64,000 nucleotides of DNA, taken from NCBI GenBank assembly GCA_015039365.1, contig WION01000037.1:62001-126000 (forward strand). The letters run 5' to 3'. This document shows, piece by piece, positions 21,466-32,858 of the stretch (its first letter is position 1; each line of letters opens with the position of its first letter). A model generated the notes under the pieces. That model was not told the DNA's origin. It saw only the letters and a program-made list of their open reading frames with translations, and made no database searches. The position numbers and the translations under genes were made by a program. Origin of the DNA: Amanita rubescens. Lineage: Eukaryota; Basidiomycota; Agaricomycetes; Agaricales; Amanitaceae.

Positions 21466-22097
21466 TCAAATTTTCATCACAAACACTAGCCATCGTCGAA
21501 TGCTCAGTAAGTCCAATGTCACCATCAGCATAACCAAGCAGATAGATGCTTTTTCAAGTTTCTCACACATCACAATGGCATTGGTGAGGGTGATCTGAGG
21601 AAATGGGTCATCCTTGACATCTTCTTCACCATCCAACTCCTCTACCTCAACAACCTCTCTGCTCTTGATGGAGATCCTTTGCTTTATTTTGGCAACAATC
21701 TCAACATCATCATGGACTGCAACCTCATCAGTGCCACCATCTCTTTCCTTGGGTGGCTGGATAAGGTCTTCCACCATTGGGGCTCACCAAAGATTCACTT
21801 CTTCACAGTTCATCAACAGAGGTCATGAGATCCCTTTCAATTGCAGCAAGCTGAGGTGCTGAGTCAGATGATTGTTTTCTTGGGGCATTGAAAGATCTTC
21901 AGACATGAGCTTTGAGCTGCTTTGCCAGCAAGCTTTTCAACAGCTGCTATTACAGCTTCAATATCCACTTCTGCATCCATCACAGCTTTAAGCGCAGGTT
22001 GCCAATCATTGTCAACATAACACTGTCCGAGGAGCAACTGCAATTGAGCTTTTGCTTCCGGAAGTGTTAAAGAATCAGACAATGCAAACTTCCTCAA
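21466..22097 (-). pseudogene. pogo/Tigger transposase C-terminal relic
   Basis: Minus-strand pieces: FALSDSLTLPEAKAQLQLLL, DNDWQPALKAVMDAEVDIEA and AVEKLAGKAAQ (22097-21870), then after stops DVEIVAKIKQR, EVVEVEELDGEED and TNAIVMCEKLEKASICLG (21780-21490). This order matches the region after the DDE domain in basidiomycete pogo-like transposases, as recalled. The catalytic domain is absent. It is not contiguous with the relic at 6.8-8.5 kb and is in the other orientation. Confidence 0.55.
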
Positions 22098-22269
22098 AAG
22101 GTTCCTTCCCCCTGCATGCTAGATGTCTTGTGAACTGGCCACCCTTACATGTGCACCTTAGCCCTTATCTTATTATGAAATAGATAGACAGCCATACAAT
22201 ATCCAACATAATACCTGAACCTTACCATATCTTATACACATCATAGTATAATATGTATGACATTATTGG

Positions 22270-22446
22270 TGTTACAAACATGTCATGTCACGTCTTTTTT
22301 GTGTGGCACAGCCACTGCTCTCTATTTGTTCTTCTCTTTACACTCTCTTTGTCATTGTTTATCTGGCTCATATTATGCCTTTGCTCCCTTGAGGAACCTA
22401 CGGTGCCTGTTGAGCTTGACTTAACAGTGAGCAAACAAACGTAACA
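22270..22446 (+). repeat. Short gypsy-related solo LTR, TSD ATTGG
   Basis: Starts TGTTACAAACATGTCATG and ends with CTTGAGGAACCTACGG... ACAAACGTAACA, the same ends as the 431-bp gypsy LTRs, but only 177 bp long. Perfect ATTGG duplications at 22265-22269 and 22447-22451. Either a deleted LTR or a related family with shorter LTRs. Confidence 0.88.
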
Positions 22447-22820
22447 ATTGGTGCCATAAATCTCACATGAATACACCCCACAAGCAACTTACACTTAACA
22501 CCTGCCACCATCATGTTCTCAGACCTCACCATCTATGTCCAGCACATTATGGACACCCATCCAAATTCAAGTCATTCACAACATCAATCATTAGTTTCTC
22601 ACAACTCCACAACTTACAATCCACCATGATCCCATCCTCACCACTCCAGCCTCACAACACCATACCCACTTCAACCCATGCAGCACCCTGCCACACCCTC
22701 TGAGATCAACCACATGGAGACACACCATATCCCATGGCACCAACAGTGTATCTCTACCCTCAATCTCCATAAATCAAGCTGCCACATCAATGGTATCACA
22801 ACCCACAGTACCCATTTCTG
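22447..22820. other. No gene recognised
   Basis: CA/CT-rich; ORFs are rich in His, Thr and Ser by composition only. Confidence 0.4.
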
Positions 22821-23190
22821 TTCACAATGCCTTAAACCTAGCATGGGCACTGGCTACATGCTCTAGATATGAAATCAGTGTCAAGGAATACTTAGCATTC
22901 TGCAACACTAAGAAAGTTCCTCAAGATGCCCGGCTGCCAGCAGGTGAGATGTTATTGGCAATGTTTGCAGCCTCTTTGGTAGGCAAAATAGCAGCTCAAC
23001 CATCAATGCCAAAATCAGTGCTGTCAATGCGTGGTACAGCACAACCAACCTTGGAGAGGGCACACATTACTCCAATACATTCTCAAAGGCACAGCACCAA
23101 GTGTTGTTGCAACTCACTACAAATGCAAGCTAGCCTTGTGGGTGAATCCTTCTCATGCCTCATTGACACACTTGCTGGTGAGCTATGATG
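22821..23190 (+). pseudogene. Tyrosine-recombinase N-terminal (core-binding) relic
   Basis: Plus-strand reading ALNLAWALATCSRYEISVKE, YLAFCNTKKVPQDARLPAGE, MLLAMFAASLVGKIAA, then one frame over INAKISAVNAWYSTTN and, another frame over, LKGTAPSV. This resembles the SAM-like core-binding domain of basidiomycete tyrosine recombinases (usual pattern: helix with SRY, YLxFC, then LSAVRAWH and YVLKG). The catalytic R-H-R-Y part is not found. Two frameshifts. A 32-bp stretch at 23094-23125 matches the family B LTR with one mismatch. Confidence 0.5.
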
Positions 23191-24639
23191 TGGGTGGTCT
23201 CCTCCCCTCAATTCATAGATGCCTTTGTCATTCTCTGATTGCTGCATGCTGATTAGTGATTGACAGCCTGCAATCAGTCATTGCAACCAGCTCTTGCCCA
23301 CCCTAGAGCAATTGTCATACAGACTAGTATTTATGTAGTACAGCCTACCAAGCTACATACCGACTACATATTGAGGAAACAAAATTGACTCTGTGCTAAC
23401 CCTCCTCAAAGTGGTAGAACATCCTCTACAGTGACAACCCAGACTCAAACTGACATGGTTTTGGATGTAATCAATGAATCCAATGAAGGTCAATTTGATG
23501 ACATGTCACCATCTCAAGATTACTGCCAGTATCAGAAAGACGCAATCATCACTTTGTCAGGAGTCTGTGGTGAGGTGGGCACATTCAGTGATGAATTGGA
23601 TAGCAGTGATAACTCTGACTTGGATATGGAAATTGTTTTGAACCCCACTCCAAAACAAAGACAAAAGCCTCAACAGAAGCAGTCTGCTCAGTGAAAGCCA
23701 TCAAGTAAGAAAAAAATCAAGGGGATGATTCAGATGAGGAATTAGATACATTGGATAGTAATCCTGGTGCATGACTGCATCTATGGCATTGCATCAGTAA
23801 CATGACTCACTGACTTTCTCACCAGTATTCAAGATTCCCTCTGCCATGAGGAATGCTAATGGTAGTAACAGTCCATTCATGATCAAATCCTCCATCTCCC
23901 TTGTCTGGTTACAGTACAAGCTTGCTAATGATAAAGTAAAGGCCCCAACAATGTCAATCCAAAACAATGACAAACTTTGAATTTTCATGGAGAGGATGAG
24001 AATCCTTCTTGTACCTCAGTGCTTGGCTAGCAGGAAGTGCTCCAAGCATGTTCCCACCAAGAATACTATGGTTTGCTTCGAAGATGCAGCAGTAGTCGAA
24101 GGAAAAAAGGCTGAGAGCTCCAATGGTGACAAGGGGAAGAAAAAGGTGCAAGTCATCAATTAGTTTATGAACAGCTGTCCAACACTGACATCTTTCTGTA
24201 GAATGAACCAACACCTCTTGACAAGTATGAGACACAATGAGAAGCAGTGATCACTGAACTACAAGAGAAATGGTGTTGTGAATATCACTCAAAGGGGAAA
24301 GAAAGACTTATACTGTTATGTTGATCTGGGCTGAGCCATCAAGACTTTGGCTTCCGGGCTAACTGGGTGGTATGTATTTCCCTTTCAGTTTCATGACCAG
24401 AATTATTTACAAAACAACTATGTGTCTAGCAAGACAAGGATACAACTGTAAATGTGAAGCTTGGATGATTGTCATATTTTCAAAATTTAAGTACATTGAA
24501 ACTATTCTAAGGGTATACCCTAAATATAGAAGGTCAGGTAGGTGCATGGATGCATGAATTTGAGGGTTACTGAGCAGATATGGAGTGTTGGAGGGGTGGA
24601 TGCATGAAGTGACTCTTGGATGACATTGACATTGTTGTT
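23191..24639. other. No gene recognised
   Basis: A plus-strand acidic ORF (23431-23694, FSDELDSSDNSDLDMEIVL) and short neighbours could be debris of an element-encoded protein, but no family or splice structure is recognisable. Confidence 0.3.
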
Positions 24640-24825
24640 TCTAAAAATAACCAGTTGCAACCAGTTTTTAATCAGTCTTTTGTTTTTCCCAAAAGTAAAA
24701 GACTGCAACCGTTTGCTCCTGCCAAATCAGGCAACCACAACCAATGGTCTGGTTGCAGACCGGTCCAGTCTTGGTCCAGTCTGGTCTTTTTTCGGTCCTT
24801 GCAACCGGACTTTAAAACCCTACCA
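24640..24825. repeat. CAACCGGT-rich MITE-like end
   Basis: Contains CCAGTTGCAACCAG, GACCGGTCCAGTC and ends GCAACCGGACTTTAAAACC. The same kind of end recurs at 29235-29412, and resembles the CCTTTAAAC end of the MITE at 7430-8178. No second end seen. Confidence 0.45.
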
Positions 24826-25402
24826 GTTGGATATGCTTTCATGAGATCTTTCAAGGACACCACTCACTATGGATCACCTCCTGGGATGAGGAGGCCACAA
24901 AACAATGTTCTACAACACAGAAGAAGTTTTGACACTTACTTGTCCATACAGTGGTTGTTGTTTCAATATTGAGCTCATGAATCATCTCATTCAGCCCAGG
25001 ATTCAAAGTAAGTGTACATGATGAGGTGTCCCTGGGGCTAGGTCAGTTGGTCTGGCTTTCTTTACTCTTACACCTCCTCTTTGAACAGTTGGTCCATCAA
25101 CTATGATCTGAGGGGACCATTCATCATTATCACAAAAACCGGCCATCTCTATGTTCTGGAGGTTATTTCACCAGCACCCAGTAGCAGTCCATCATCTCAT
25201 TCTGGCAGTTACAACCTGGCATGCCATGTGCCTTCCTCAAGACCTTGTCAGACATCAGGAAGTTCATGACCTTCTCCATACCTGGAACAAAGGCCATGAA
25301 GGCTTGTAGTTTTTGGATTTGTTTCAGCTGTTTTTGAATGTGGTCCAATAGTTCATCAGGTGGTCAATAGTGTGCGCAATGGGTTATCAAAGAATAGGGA
25401 TT
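24826..25402. other. No gene recognised
   Basis: Short ORFs only; no repeat or coding signal supported. Confidence 0.4.
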
Positions 25403-25883
25403 TATTGGGCAGCCATTTGTGTTATCTATGTATGGTGAGTCTTTCAATAACATGGGTAGCTTTCATCATTGGTTTTCATAGCCCCAGGAAATATCCTTTC
25501 ATTACTTTTGGGCCTTTCATTTCATTAGGTTTCATAGCCCCCAGGGAATATCCTTTCATTACTCTTGGGCCTTTCATTTCATTACTTTACCTGGGCAATT
25601 TCATTACCTTTTAAGGAAATTGCCAATTTTGAGTGATTTCCTTTTTAGGAAATGAGGAATTTGATTGATATCCACTGATTGATTTTCAGGGTCAAATTTC
25701 CTAAAAAGGAAATGGGTAATGTAATGTGCACTCTAGGATCCAGTGGTGGGTTTTGAAAAATGGAAATAGCACCCTTTGGCCTTGCCATTTTGGGAAATAT
25801 CTGCTCTATGAAAACTAATGAAATGAAAGCTACCCCATGTTATTGAAAGACTCACCATAGATAACACAAATGGCTGCCCAATA
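25403..25883. mobile_element. 481-bp foldback element
   Basis: Left arm 25403-25466 (TATTGGGCAGCCATTTGTG...) and right arm 25823-25883 are near-perfect inverted copies of about 61-64 bases. Between them a ~63-bp segment (CATAGCCCCCAGG...CTTTTGGGCCTTTCATTTC) is repeated in tandem at 25478-25590, and AATTTCCTTTTTAGGAAAT palindromes follow. A clear target duplication was not found. No coding capacity. Confidence 0.75.
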
Positions 25884-26040
25884 GAAAAAACAACTATCCC
25901 CCTACTACATGAAATATCACTCTCAACTGCCTGCAACTGTCTGCCAAACAGACCACAAAATATAAAAAGGACTCAGGTTCCAGTCCCTTCCCTCCAAACA
26001 AAACCAACACCTGCTCTGTCCACCTCTTCCCCATTGCTGA

Positions 26041-28116
26041 GAGGACTTTACACTCCCCCCCCCATTCCGCGCGGATTCCGCATGGATTCCACAGGGATTC
26101 CATGGAATCCGCACTCATTCCACACTGCTAATGTAGTCTTTGTAGTCTTTTTTTGTAACACTATCTCCATTCCACACTCATTCCACACCCATTCCGCGCG
26201 GAATATTCCGCACTCATTCCGCGGATTCCGCACTCATTCCACGCTCATTCCACGGATTCCACACTCATTCCACACTCATTCCACACAGATTCCCTGCAAA
26301 TTTGGGCAAGTTAAAAATCTTAAAGGAAAAATCATGATTTCAAGTGAAGTCAAACTCAAGATAGTTGTGTTGTTCTTTTCAAATTGAAAGGTTATAGAAA
26401 ATCTTTAAAAAGTATGTGATAAGGAATGCTATGAAAGCTAATTGATGTTGTAATGGGTGCTTGTTTGATTTGCCAGTGCTGTTCAGGCTATATCATCAGC
26501 CATTTGTCTTATACTGCTATGTAGATGTCCAGCCTTCCTGTCAGGGAGCAGGTGGTTACATACAAGTGGTTTCTTGTGATGGTGATGAGAGGTGGAAGTT
26601 AACCTTGATCACTGTGTTGGTATGGACTCCCACATTATGCACACCTGTACTTTTAGTTGGACAGGCCCAATTACTTTCTATATGTACTCATCTTATATGA
26701 CTGACTCTGAGTCATACTTAGTTACCAATTCCCTCTCTAAGTTCCTATGATACCTTATGCAGTTATCTCCATATGTGTTAAAGGCCTATACTAGTATTCA
26801 GTAGAAGTTGAACCCCAAGTTCAACTTAGTGTTCTATCACTAGGTCTTGCCTAAACAATGTTATCCCATCAGCATTGTGTTCAATGGGTGTCTCAATATT
26901 AAGACTCAGTATCCTATTGTATTAGTGTTAGTACTAGTCTATATCAACAATCGCATGGGAGCTTACTACTAACTTTAAGCAGAGACTGACATGATCATCA
27001 TAATGGACTGACTGTCACCAATATGCTACTAATGACTTAACCATCACCACCATGTATTACTATCACCAAATTACTGGCAAGCACTCATCTCAGCCCCCCT
27101 TCCTCCCCTTGAAACACATATCTCAAATTCCTCACAACCTCTAACCCTCTCACATTTATTCATGATCTGACAACTCTTGAACTTGTCATGGGCAATTGGT
27201 GGTCATTGGTTGTTGCTGGCAACCAACAGCTAATAGCAGCCCACTGCCCATGATGAGCATGAGATTTGATAGCCCTGGCTACATTCACAGGAGTGACTGA
27301 CCTCAGCAACTACTCATCATTGCACATTAAAGTCACATTGCACAACTTGTGGTTGCAACTACTTGCTTCCACTACCAGCAGCCATTCATCATCACCAGTA
27401 ATCCCAAATTCCTGAAACTGACAAAACCACACTACTGGATGCCTCTGAAATTGTGTGAGTTGTGGCTTTGCAGGTGGTCACACATGGAATAGTGATACCA
27501 AGAGACAAAGTTTTTTTTTGTTTGCATTTACCTATGGTTTGGCTTACTTTGGTGTCAACTCTTGCATGACCTTGATCACATGATTTTTGCACATTGTGTG
27601 AGATTTTTTGCAGACTTTTCAAATTTCTTACACTCACATCTGAAAATGTATTTGACAAATAGATCAAGTTTGACCTCATTTGGACTCATAATTCTTGTAT
27701 GGCCAGGATCACATGATTTTTCTGCATTTTTTAAGTATTTTTTAGAGATTTTATCTCAAGTATAACAATGCCAAATAACACCAAATAACCTTGATGGCAT
27801 GATTTTTTGGTATTTTCAAGTATTTTTTTATTCCATGTGCAAACAGTGCCAAACAATGCCAAACAATCAACCACATTTATCAGAAATGAAAGAGTAGTCA
27901 ATTCCATATATATACATGCATTCTACATAGATTCCATGCAGATTCCACATAGATTCCATGCAGATTCCACACAGATTCCATGTAGGATTACATATGTAAC
28001 ATATGTTAACATTTGTTGAAATCATGTGGAATGTGTGTGGAATATGTGTGGAATCCACGGATTCCGCGGAATCTGTGCGGAATCCACAGGGAAGGGGGGG
28101 GGAGTGTAAAGTACTG
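26041..28116 (-). mobile_element. Non-autonomous CxC-family TIR element, TSD ATTGCTGA
   Basis: Left end GAGGACTTTACACTCCCCCC and right end GGGGGAGTGTAAAGTACTG, with perfect 8-bp duplications ATTGCTGA at 26033-26040 and 28117-28124. The left end matches the right end of the 42397-48743 element (CATTCCGCGCGGATTCCG block), and the right end matches that element's left end (CCACAGGGAAGG, AACATATGTTAACA, TTTGGCATTG blocks), so it is the same family in the opposite orientation. The 2076-bp interior has no recognisable gene. It is a deletion derivative or a filler-carrying non-autonomous member. Confidence 0.88.
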
Positions 28117-28162
28117 ATTGCTGATGACACCTGTTGTCTTTTGCTTGAGAATTCTTCCATGA

Positions 28163-28438
28163 TCAGCAAAGTTCAATCTGATTATGTGCCTTGTTGTCTT
28201 CAAGAACTTGGAACCAGTGTTCAATTTCAAGTGTTTCAATGCTCAGAGGACTTGAGGGCATCAAGCTGTGGTTTGCAGCAGGGCCAGGTGGCGTGCCAGC
28301 ATAGGGGTACTGAGGTGGCCATGATGGAGGAAGCATGAATGGAATTGGCATATAATTCCCCATTTGGAAAGGAGGTGGACCGGCAGGTTCATCAGCCTGA
28401 GATTTTGAAGCTGGGCCATGCATGTGAGTTGGCTGCAC
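28163..28438 (-). other. Proline-rich ORF fragment, unknown
   Basis: Minus-strand ORF with PPFQMGNYMPIPFMLPPSW and PYAGTPPGPAA followed by a short helical stretch. It could be a linker from an element-encoded protein. No family recognised and no start or splice site that can be trusted. Confidence 0.2.
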
Positions 28439-28484
28439 ATCATGAAGAATAAGTCTTGAAGGAGCATTTTTACCTCAGTTGACA

Positions 28485-29412
28485 TAAAAATACTCCGCCA
28501 ATTACAGTGTCATCATCAGCGGAGTAGTTGTTACGTTTGTTCATTCACTGATAAGTCAAGCCTATCAGGTACCGTAGGTTCCTCAAGGGAGTTCCGGCAC
28601 TTAAGAACGTTCAAAGAATAAGAGTGTTATCGGATAAGTCCTCAAGGGAACTTAGACGATAACGAGACAGATTTTGACTGTTAAAACTAGACTGAGGTCT
28701 AGTCGTATATTTGTATGATTTATATAGTACAAAGTACATACGCAAATATGGTAAGTATATACACATGTGATAATGAAAACGGTTACATGTGATAATGAAA
28801 CGGTTAACATGTGAAAACGACATACATGTGATAAAAGTAATTGGCATATGATAAACGATGAATGTTCCGGAAGGAACGCATATGCAAATAATGACATAGG
28901 AGGAATGACATAGATGATAAGATAAAAAAGATAGGCCATGACGTACGTTTGTAACAGTAGTATTTCTAATTTAGTTGACTTAAAAATACTCTGCCCATTA
29001 CAGCATCACCATTGGCAGAGTATTTTTTATACCTTAGTTGACCTCAAAATACTGCACCCATTACAGTATCACCATTGGCAGAGTTTTTTTATTACCCTAG
29101 TTGATCTAAAAATACTCCGCCCATTATAGTATCACCATTGGCGGAGTTTTTTTACCCTAGTTGACCTAAATTGACCTAAAAATACTCCACCCATTACAGT
29201 ATCACCATTGGCGGAGTATTTCTTTTTACCTTAGTTGACCAGTTCATGACAAGTTAAGACTGGTTTGTGACAAGATCCAGTTGCAACCGGTCTTTTGCGG
29301 TTGCAGTCCGGTCCTTCTGGATTTAGGCATTCTGAAAGACCGGTCTTGGTCCAGTTGCCCTAAAAATAGCTAAAAAACCAGACCCAACTGGACTTTAAAA
29401 CCCTACCAACTG
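28485..29412. repeat. Hairpin tandem array with MITE-like right end
   Basis: Units near 28486, 28981, 29047, 29107 and 29179, spaced about 66 bases (the first two separated by an LTR). Each has AAATACTCCGCCCATT and GGCGGAGTATTT around CACAGTATCACC-type loops, joined by CCTTAGTTGACC. After the array come GACCGGTCTTGGTCCAG and a GGACTTTAAAACCCTACC end. This is the same plan as the 7430-8178 MITE: hairpin array followed by CCGGT-rich sequence and a CTTTAAA end. The left end is lost. Confidence 0.75.
28529..28956 (-). repeat. Gypsy solo LTR, TSD GTAGT
   Basis: 428-bp LTR (TGTTACAAACG...CGTAACA on the minus strand) with perfect GTAGT duplications at 28524-28528 and 28957-28961. It is inserted within one stem of the first hairpin unit. 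Confidence 0.95.
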
Positions 29413-29512
29413 GTAGTGACTCTGGCCATAGTTGTTTTGCCACTTGTGGACTTGATGATCACCACTGGGGAATTGGCATGTAGGTGAGACCAAAATGTCA
29501 AGGGGGTCTCTA

Positions 29513-29752
29513 TGTATATCCAAGTGCAGGTACTGTAGTTACAATGTAAGGAAACCTGGCCTGTTTGGTTCTATTTACTATCTATCCCATCAGGTGTGAG
29601 TTTAGGTGTCCACTATATCGCATTTTGTCCACAAACACAACCGCTACACCTATAAACTAGCCCAATATACACAAAATAAAGAATATAGTATTGTAACACT
29701 AAATATAAAGCATTTGAGCGATATCTGATGTTTAATCACTCAATATTCAACA
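29513..29752 (-). repeat. Copia family B LTR fragment
   Basis: From TATATCCAAGTGCAGG to ATATTCAACA at 29752; the part corresponding to the LTR's 3' third is missing. Confidence 0.85.
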
Positions 29753-29999
29753 CACTCTCACCAGATCCCTTGCTGAGCTCATTCATAGTGATTGTCACTG
29801 ACTTCCTAGTTGTCACCATCCAAGCTACTGATCCAGGCCACAATAACTTCAGATTTGTTGGTCATTTTGTGAATGTTTGCTAGCCTTCACTATTTCTTGC
29901 CTGTCTCAAGATGTTTCATATGATCTTGTTCTGGCCAATCTTTGTCAGTATCATTTTGGTCATCCATGTCAAGCTTATAAGTTCATATCATCCATATGA

Positions 30000-30273
30000 T
30001 GATAGTGAGAGGAAGAGAATGGATTGTCCTATTCTACGATACAGGACAGGTTTATATACTAAGAGAGAACAAATATGTATCTACATATGTGTAAGCATAT
30101 AGTATAGATGTGAAAGTATGGTGTGCTAAGCACACCATAAGGTGTGATCATGAGTCTATCATGATGTCATTATGATGTCATCTCTATGTCATACATAAAG
30201 GATGATGCAAGCGAATGATGGCCATAGTCTATCAGTAGTTAATCATTCTATAAATATAATTCTATATTTAACA
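30000..30273 (-). repeat. Copia family A solo LTR
   Basis: TGTTAAATATAG...CTATCA on the minus strand, close to the LTR at 2284-2587 but lacking a ~27-bp internal piece. The flanks (TATGA / TTATT) do not form a target duplication, so one side may have been rearranged. Confidence 0.8.
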
Positions 30274-30350
30274 TTATTGACAATAACTGGTTACAGTCAC
30301 AGTTATTCAAAATTTGGGCAAATAACCTGACCTGACCTGACCTGTAAACA
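30274..30350. repeat. CCTGACCTGACC repeat end, pair of 34283
   Basis: GGTTACAGTCACAGTTATTC...AACCTGACCTGACCTGACC... GTAAACACTAA; reverse complement of 34283-34360. It directly abuts the Copia A LTR. Confidence 0.6.
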
Positions 30351-31309
30351 CTAATAATAAAGTGAACAAGCTCTGGCCATTGAAGTGAAATTGAGTGGCA
30401 GTCACAATATGAGAATTGGGTGACAAAGTGAAGTATATGTATTGTGAATGCAACTGGAGGGTGTCCTGGAATGCTTAATATTAGGGGACCAAATTAACCA
30501 CTGGTCACAAAGGCATTTCACAGCACTATATTGAAATTAGCTTCTGGCAAAATGGCTAAAAGTGTTTGACTGACTCATACAAACTGCTCTCTGGTGGGAC
30601 CAATCCCTCATCGGCTCCATGGGGAGATGAAGGAGAGGTATCAAACACTGTTGCCACTGGAAGAATATGATTGTTAATGCATGGTTTGTATTACTTTTCT
30701 TATCATACCTTCATTGCTGTTTTGAAAGCTGTTGAGCTGTGTATTGAGCCACTCCAAGACTGCACTGGCAGTGTCAATATTATCTGCAGTGTGTTCCTGA
30801 GCTCAAACCTTTGCACTGATGACCTTCAGACACATTGCAACAGGGACATTCCTGCACCTTGACCTTTATTCAAATGCAATGAGACATCCAGATGTGCATG
30901 GACCATGGACTTGGACAGGACTTGTTGCAGGTAAGCCTTGTGTTCCTAGTAGTAGATCATTGAATATACACAATTCTCTCTCTCTTTGCATCTGATTCCT
31001 TTCCCTTCTCACTTGGTGACTTGTGCATCATTCCACTCTCTTCCTCTTCACCCTTGGCACTCTATCACATTCTGCTACCTCAGTCAGACCTCTGAAGCCC
31101 CTTCGGCCAAACACCTTTCCACTTTGGCCTTTGTTACATCGTTTCACTGTTACACTTTGAGACTGTCATACATCAGACAGGTTACAGCATCTGGAGTGTA
31201 CACTCCTCAATGATGGGCTTGAGACAGAATTTGTTCTTGTTCATGGAATATGCCAATGTCATTGTGATTCTCCAAAGGATCTTCTCAAAGATGTCATCTT
31301 GTGGTATGC
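30351..31309. other. No gene recognised
   Basis: Short ORFs without recognisable motifs. A (CT)n-like run lies at about 30972-30985. Confidence 0.4.
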
Positions 31310-31965
31310 TTGTAGTCACCACAAAGGGGACAATGATGATGACAGGGGATGTGTGATGGGGCAATAAGGCATGATGGGGGGTAATGATGGGAAATGTCAG
31401 GGGGTGACAAGGGCTAGAGAAAGGGGACAATGAAAACAATACTAGCAGCAGGAGGCACAGGCAATGGGGGAGAAATGATGATATCATGAGGGGAAGCAGT
31501 GATGATAATGACAGCAAACAATGATCACAACAATGGCAATCAAAGAATAGATTGTGTGCACAATGATGGGGGCAGCACAGGGTGATGACAATGAGGGGGG
31601 TGATGATGACAATGACCAAAAATGGAAGGGGGGAAATGGGGGGATGTGAGACATGCAGCTGGAATGGGGGCAATGAGGACAACAATGACAAAACAGGGAA
31701 TGGGGGATATGAGACACAGCAGCCACAACTTTGGGGGCAATGAGGGCAATAATTACCAAAAAGGGAAAGGGACAATGGGGCAATGAGGGTGACAATGACT
31801 GAAAAGGGAAGAGGATGTGATCAGATCATGAGTAAGAATATGCACATGATGAGGGGAACTGGGGTAAGGGTAAGGGGGAAGGAAAACAACAATAACAACA
31901 AGGGGGGGGGGGGGCAACAACAACAATGATGATGAGGGGGGTGATGATGATGTCACAATTGTGAC
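31310..31965. repeat. Purine-rich degenerate minisatellite
   Basis: Plus strand is almost all G and A with scattered GATGATGA, GGGGCAATGA and ACAACAATGA words, including a run of about 14 G at 31901-31914. The long minus-strand ORFs across it are composition artefacts. Such tracts can form triplex or quadruplex structures. Confidence 0.6.
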
Positions 31966-32029
31966 CAAAAAATAGATTGCACACCTGAAAATGCACCTTG
32001 GCCCTTCAGGCCTGGGGCACCATGCTCAG

Positions 32030-32299
32030 TTTATTTCAAATATCTCAAGCTTGGCTGTGTCTGACCTTATAAATCTTATGTGACCTGGATCACATGATTT
32101 TTCTGCATATTTTAAACATTTTTTCGAGATTTTATTGCAGGTTTTAACAGGGACAAACAAGGCCAAACAATCATTTAAACACAAACAAATGCAAATATTT
32201 ACCACCCCCCCCCAAATTTTTCTTTGGATTTTTTTCACATTCCTATAATAATCCCTGATTCTTATAGGAGTCCTATGGGAGGGGGAGTGTAAAGTACTG
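32030..32299 (-). repeat. CxC-family left end, solitary
   Basis: Ends GGGGGAGTGTAAAGTACTG at 32299. The interior shares GATCACATGATTTTTCTGCAT and TTTTAACAGGGACAAACAAGG-type sequence with the end of the 26041-28116 element. No partner end found. Confidence 0.6.
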
Positions 32300-32850
32300 G
32301 GGGGGATCACATAAAGGATTAAAAAGAAAACATCATAATCTCCAACATGTTCAAATGGGTGAAGACAGCAGGCACTCAGCTACTCACTAAGAGTTGGGCA
32401 GGTACCTCAGCAGGAGCCTCATGAACACATCATGATATCCCATCACCACAACCAACCAACCCTTGAACCAATTACATTGCAATGTCAGTGGGAACTGGTA
32501 TCCAGCCTCAAAGACAGAACCAGATTCATATAAGTAGGGATATATCATCCCTGTGACTCATTGACCAGGGGAGACTCCATGTCGATGACAAGGATGAGGG
32601 GCCGACCGTTTCGTTCCCCTGCGGCTTCTTCAAAGGTGGGGAAATGATCATTCCTGAGTTAAGCGCCAAGCTGAGGTGACATCCTTTTCTTCCTCTCTTT
32701 TTTCTGATCTCAGCTGCTGACCTTGAAATTTAGGTACAAGCCAGGCCATATCTGCTTTTTCCAGTCTGCCCTCCTCTTTCACTATGTCGCTCCATTCTTT
32801 ATCACTCCCTATCACTCAGGGAGGCACAACACAACACCAGGAAGGATAGA
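32300..32850. other. No gene recognised
   Basis: Short ORFs only. Confidence 0.35.
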
Positions 32851-32858
32851 TAGGTTCA

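Noticed and set aside
28485..29232. CRISPR-like array, because of regularly spaced palindromic repeats
   Set aside because: Spacers are near-identical, the genome is eukaryotic and the array lies in a MITE-like element.
31182..31970. Long minus-strand ORFs rich in Pro, Ser, Leu and His
   Set aside because: Produced by the purine-rich tract; several frames are open at once and none has protein-like content.
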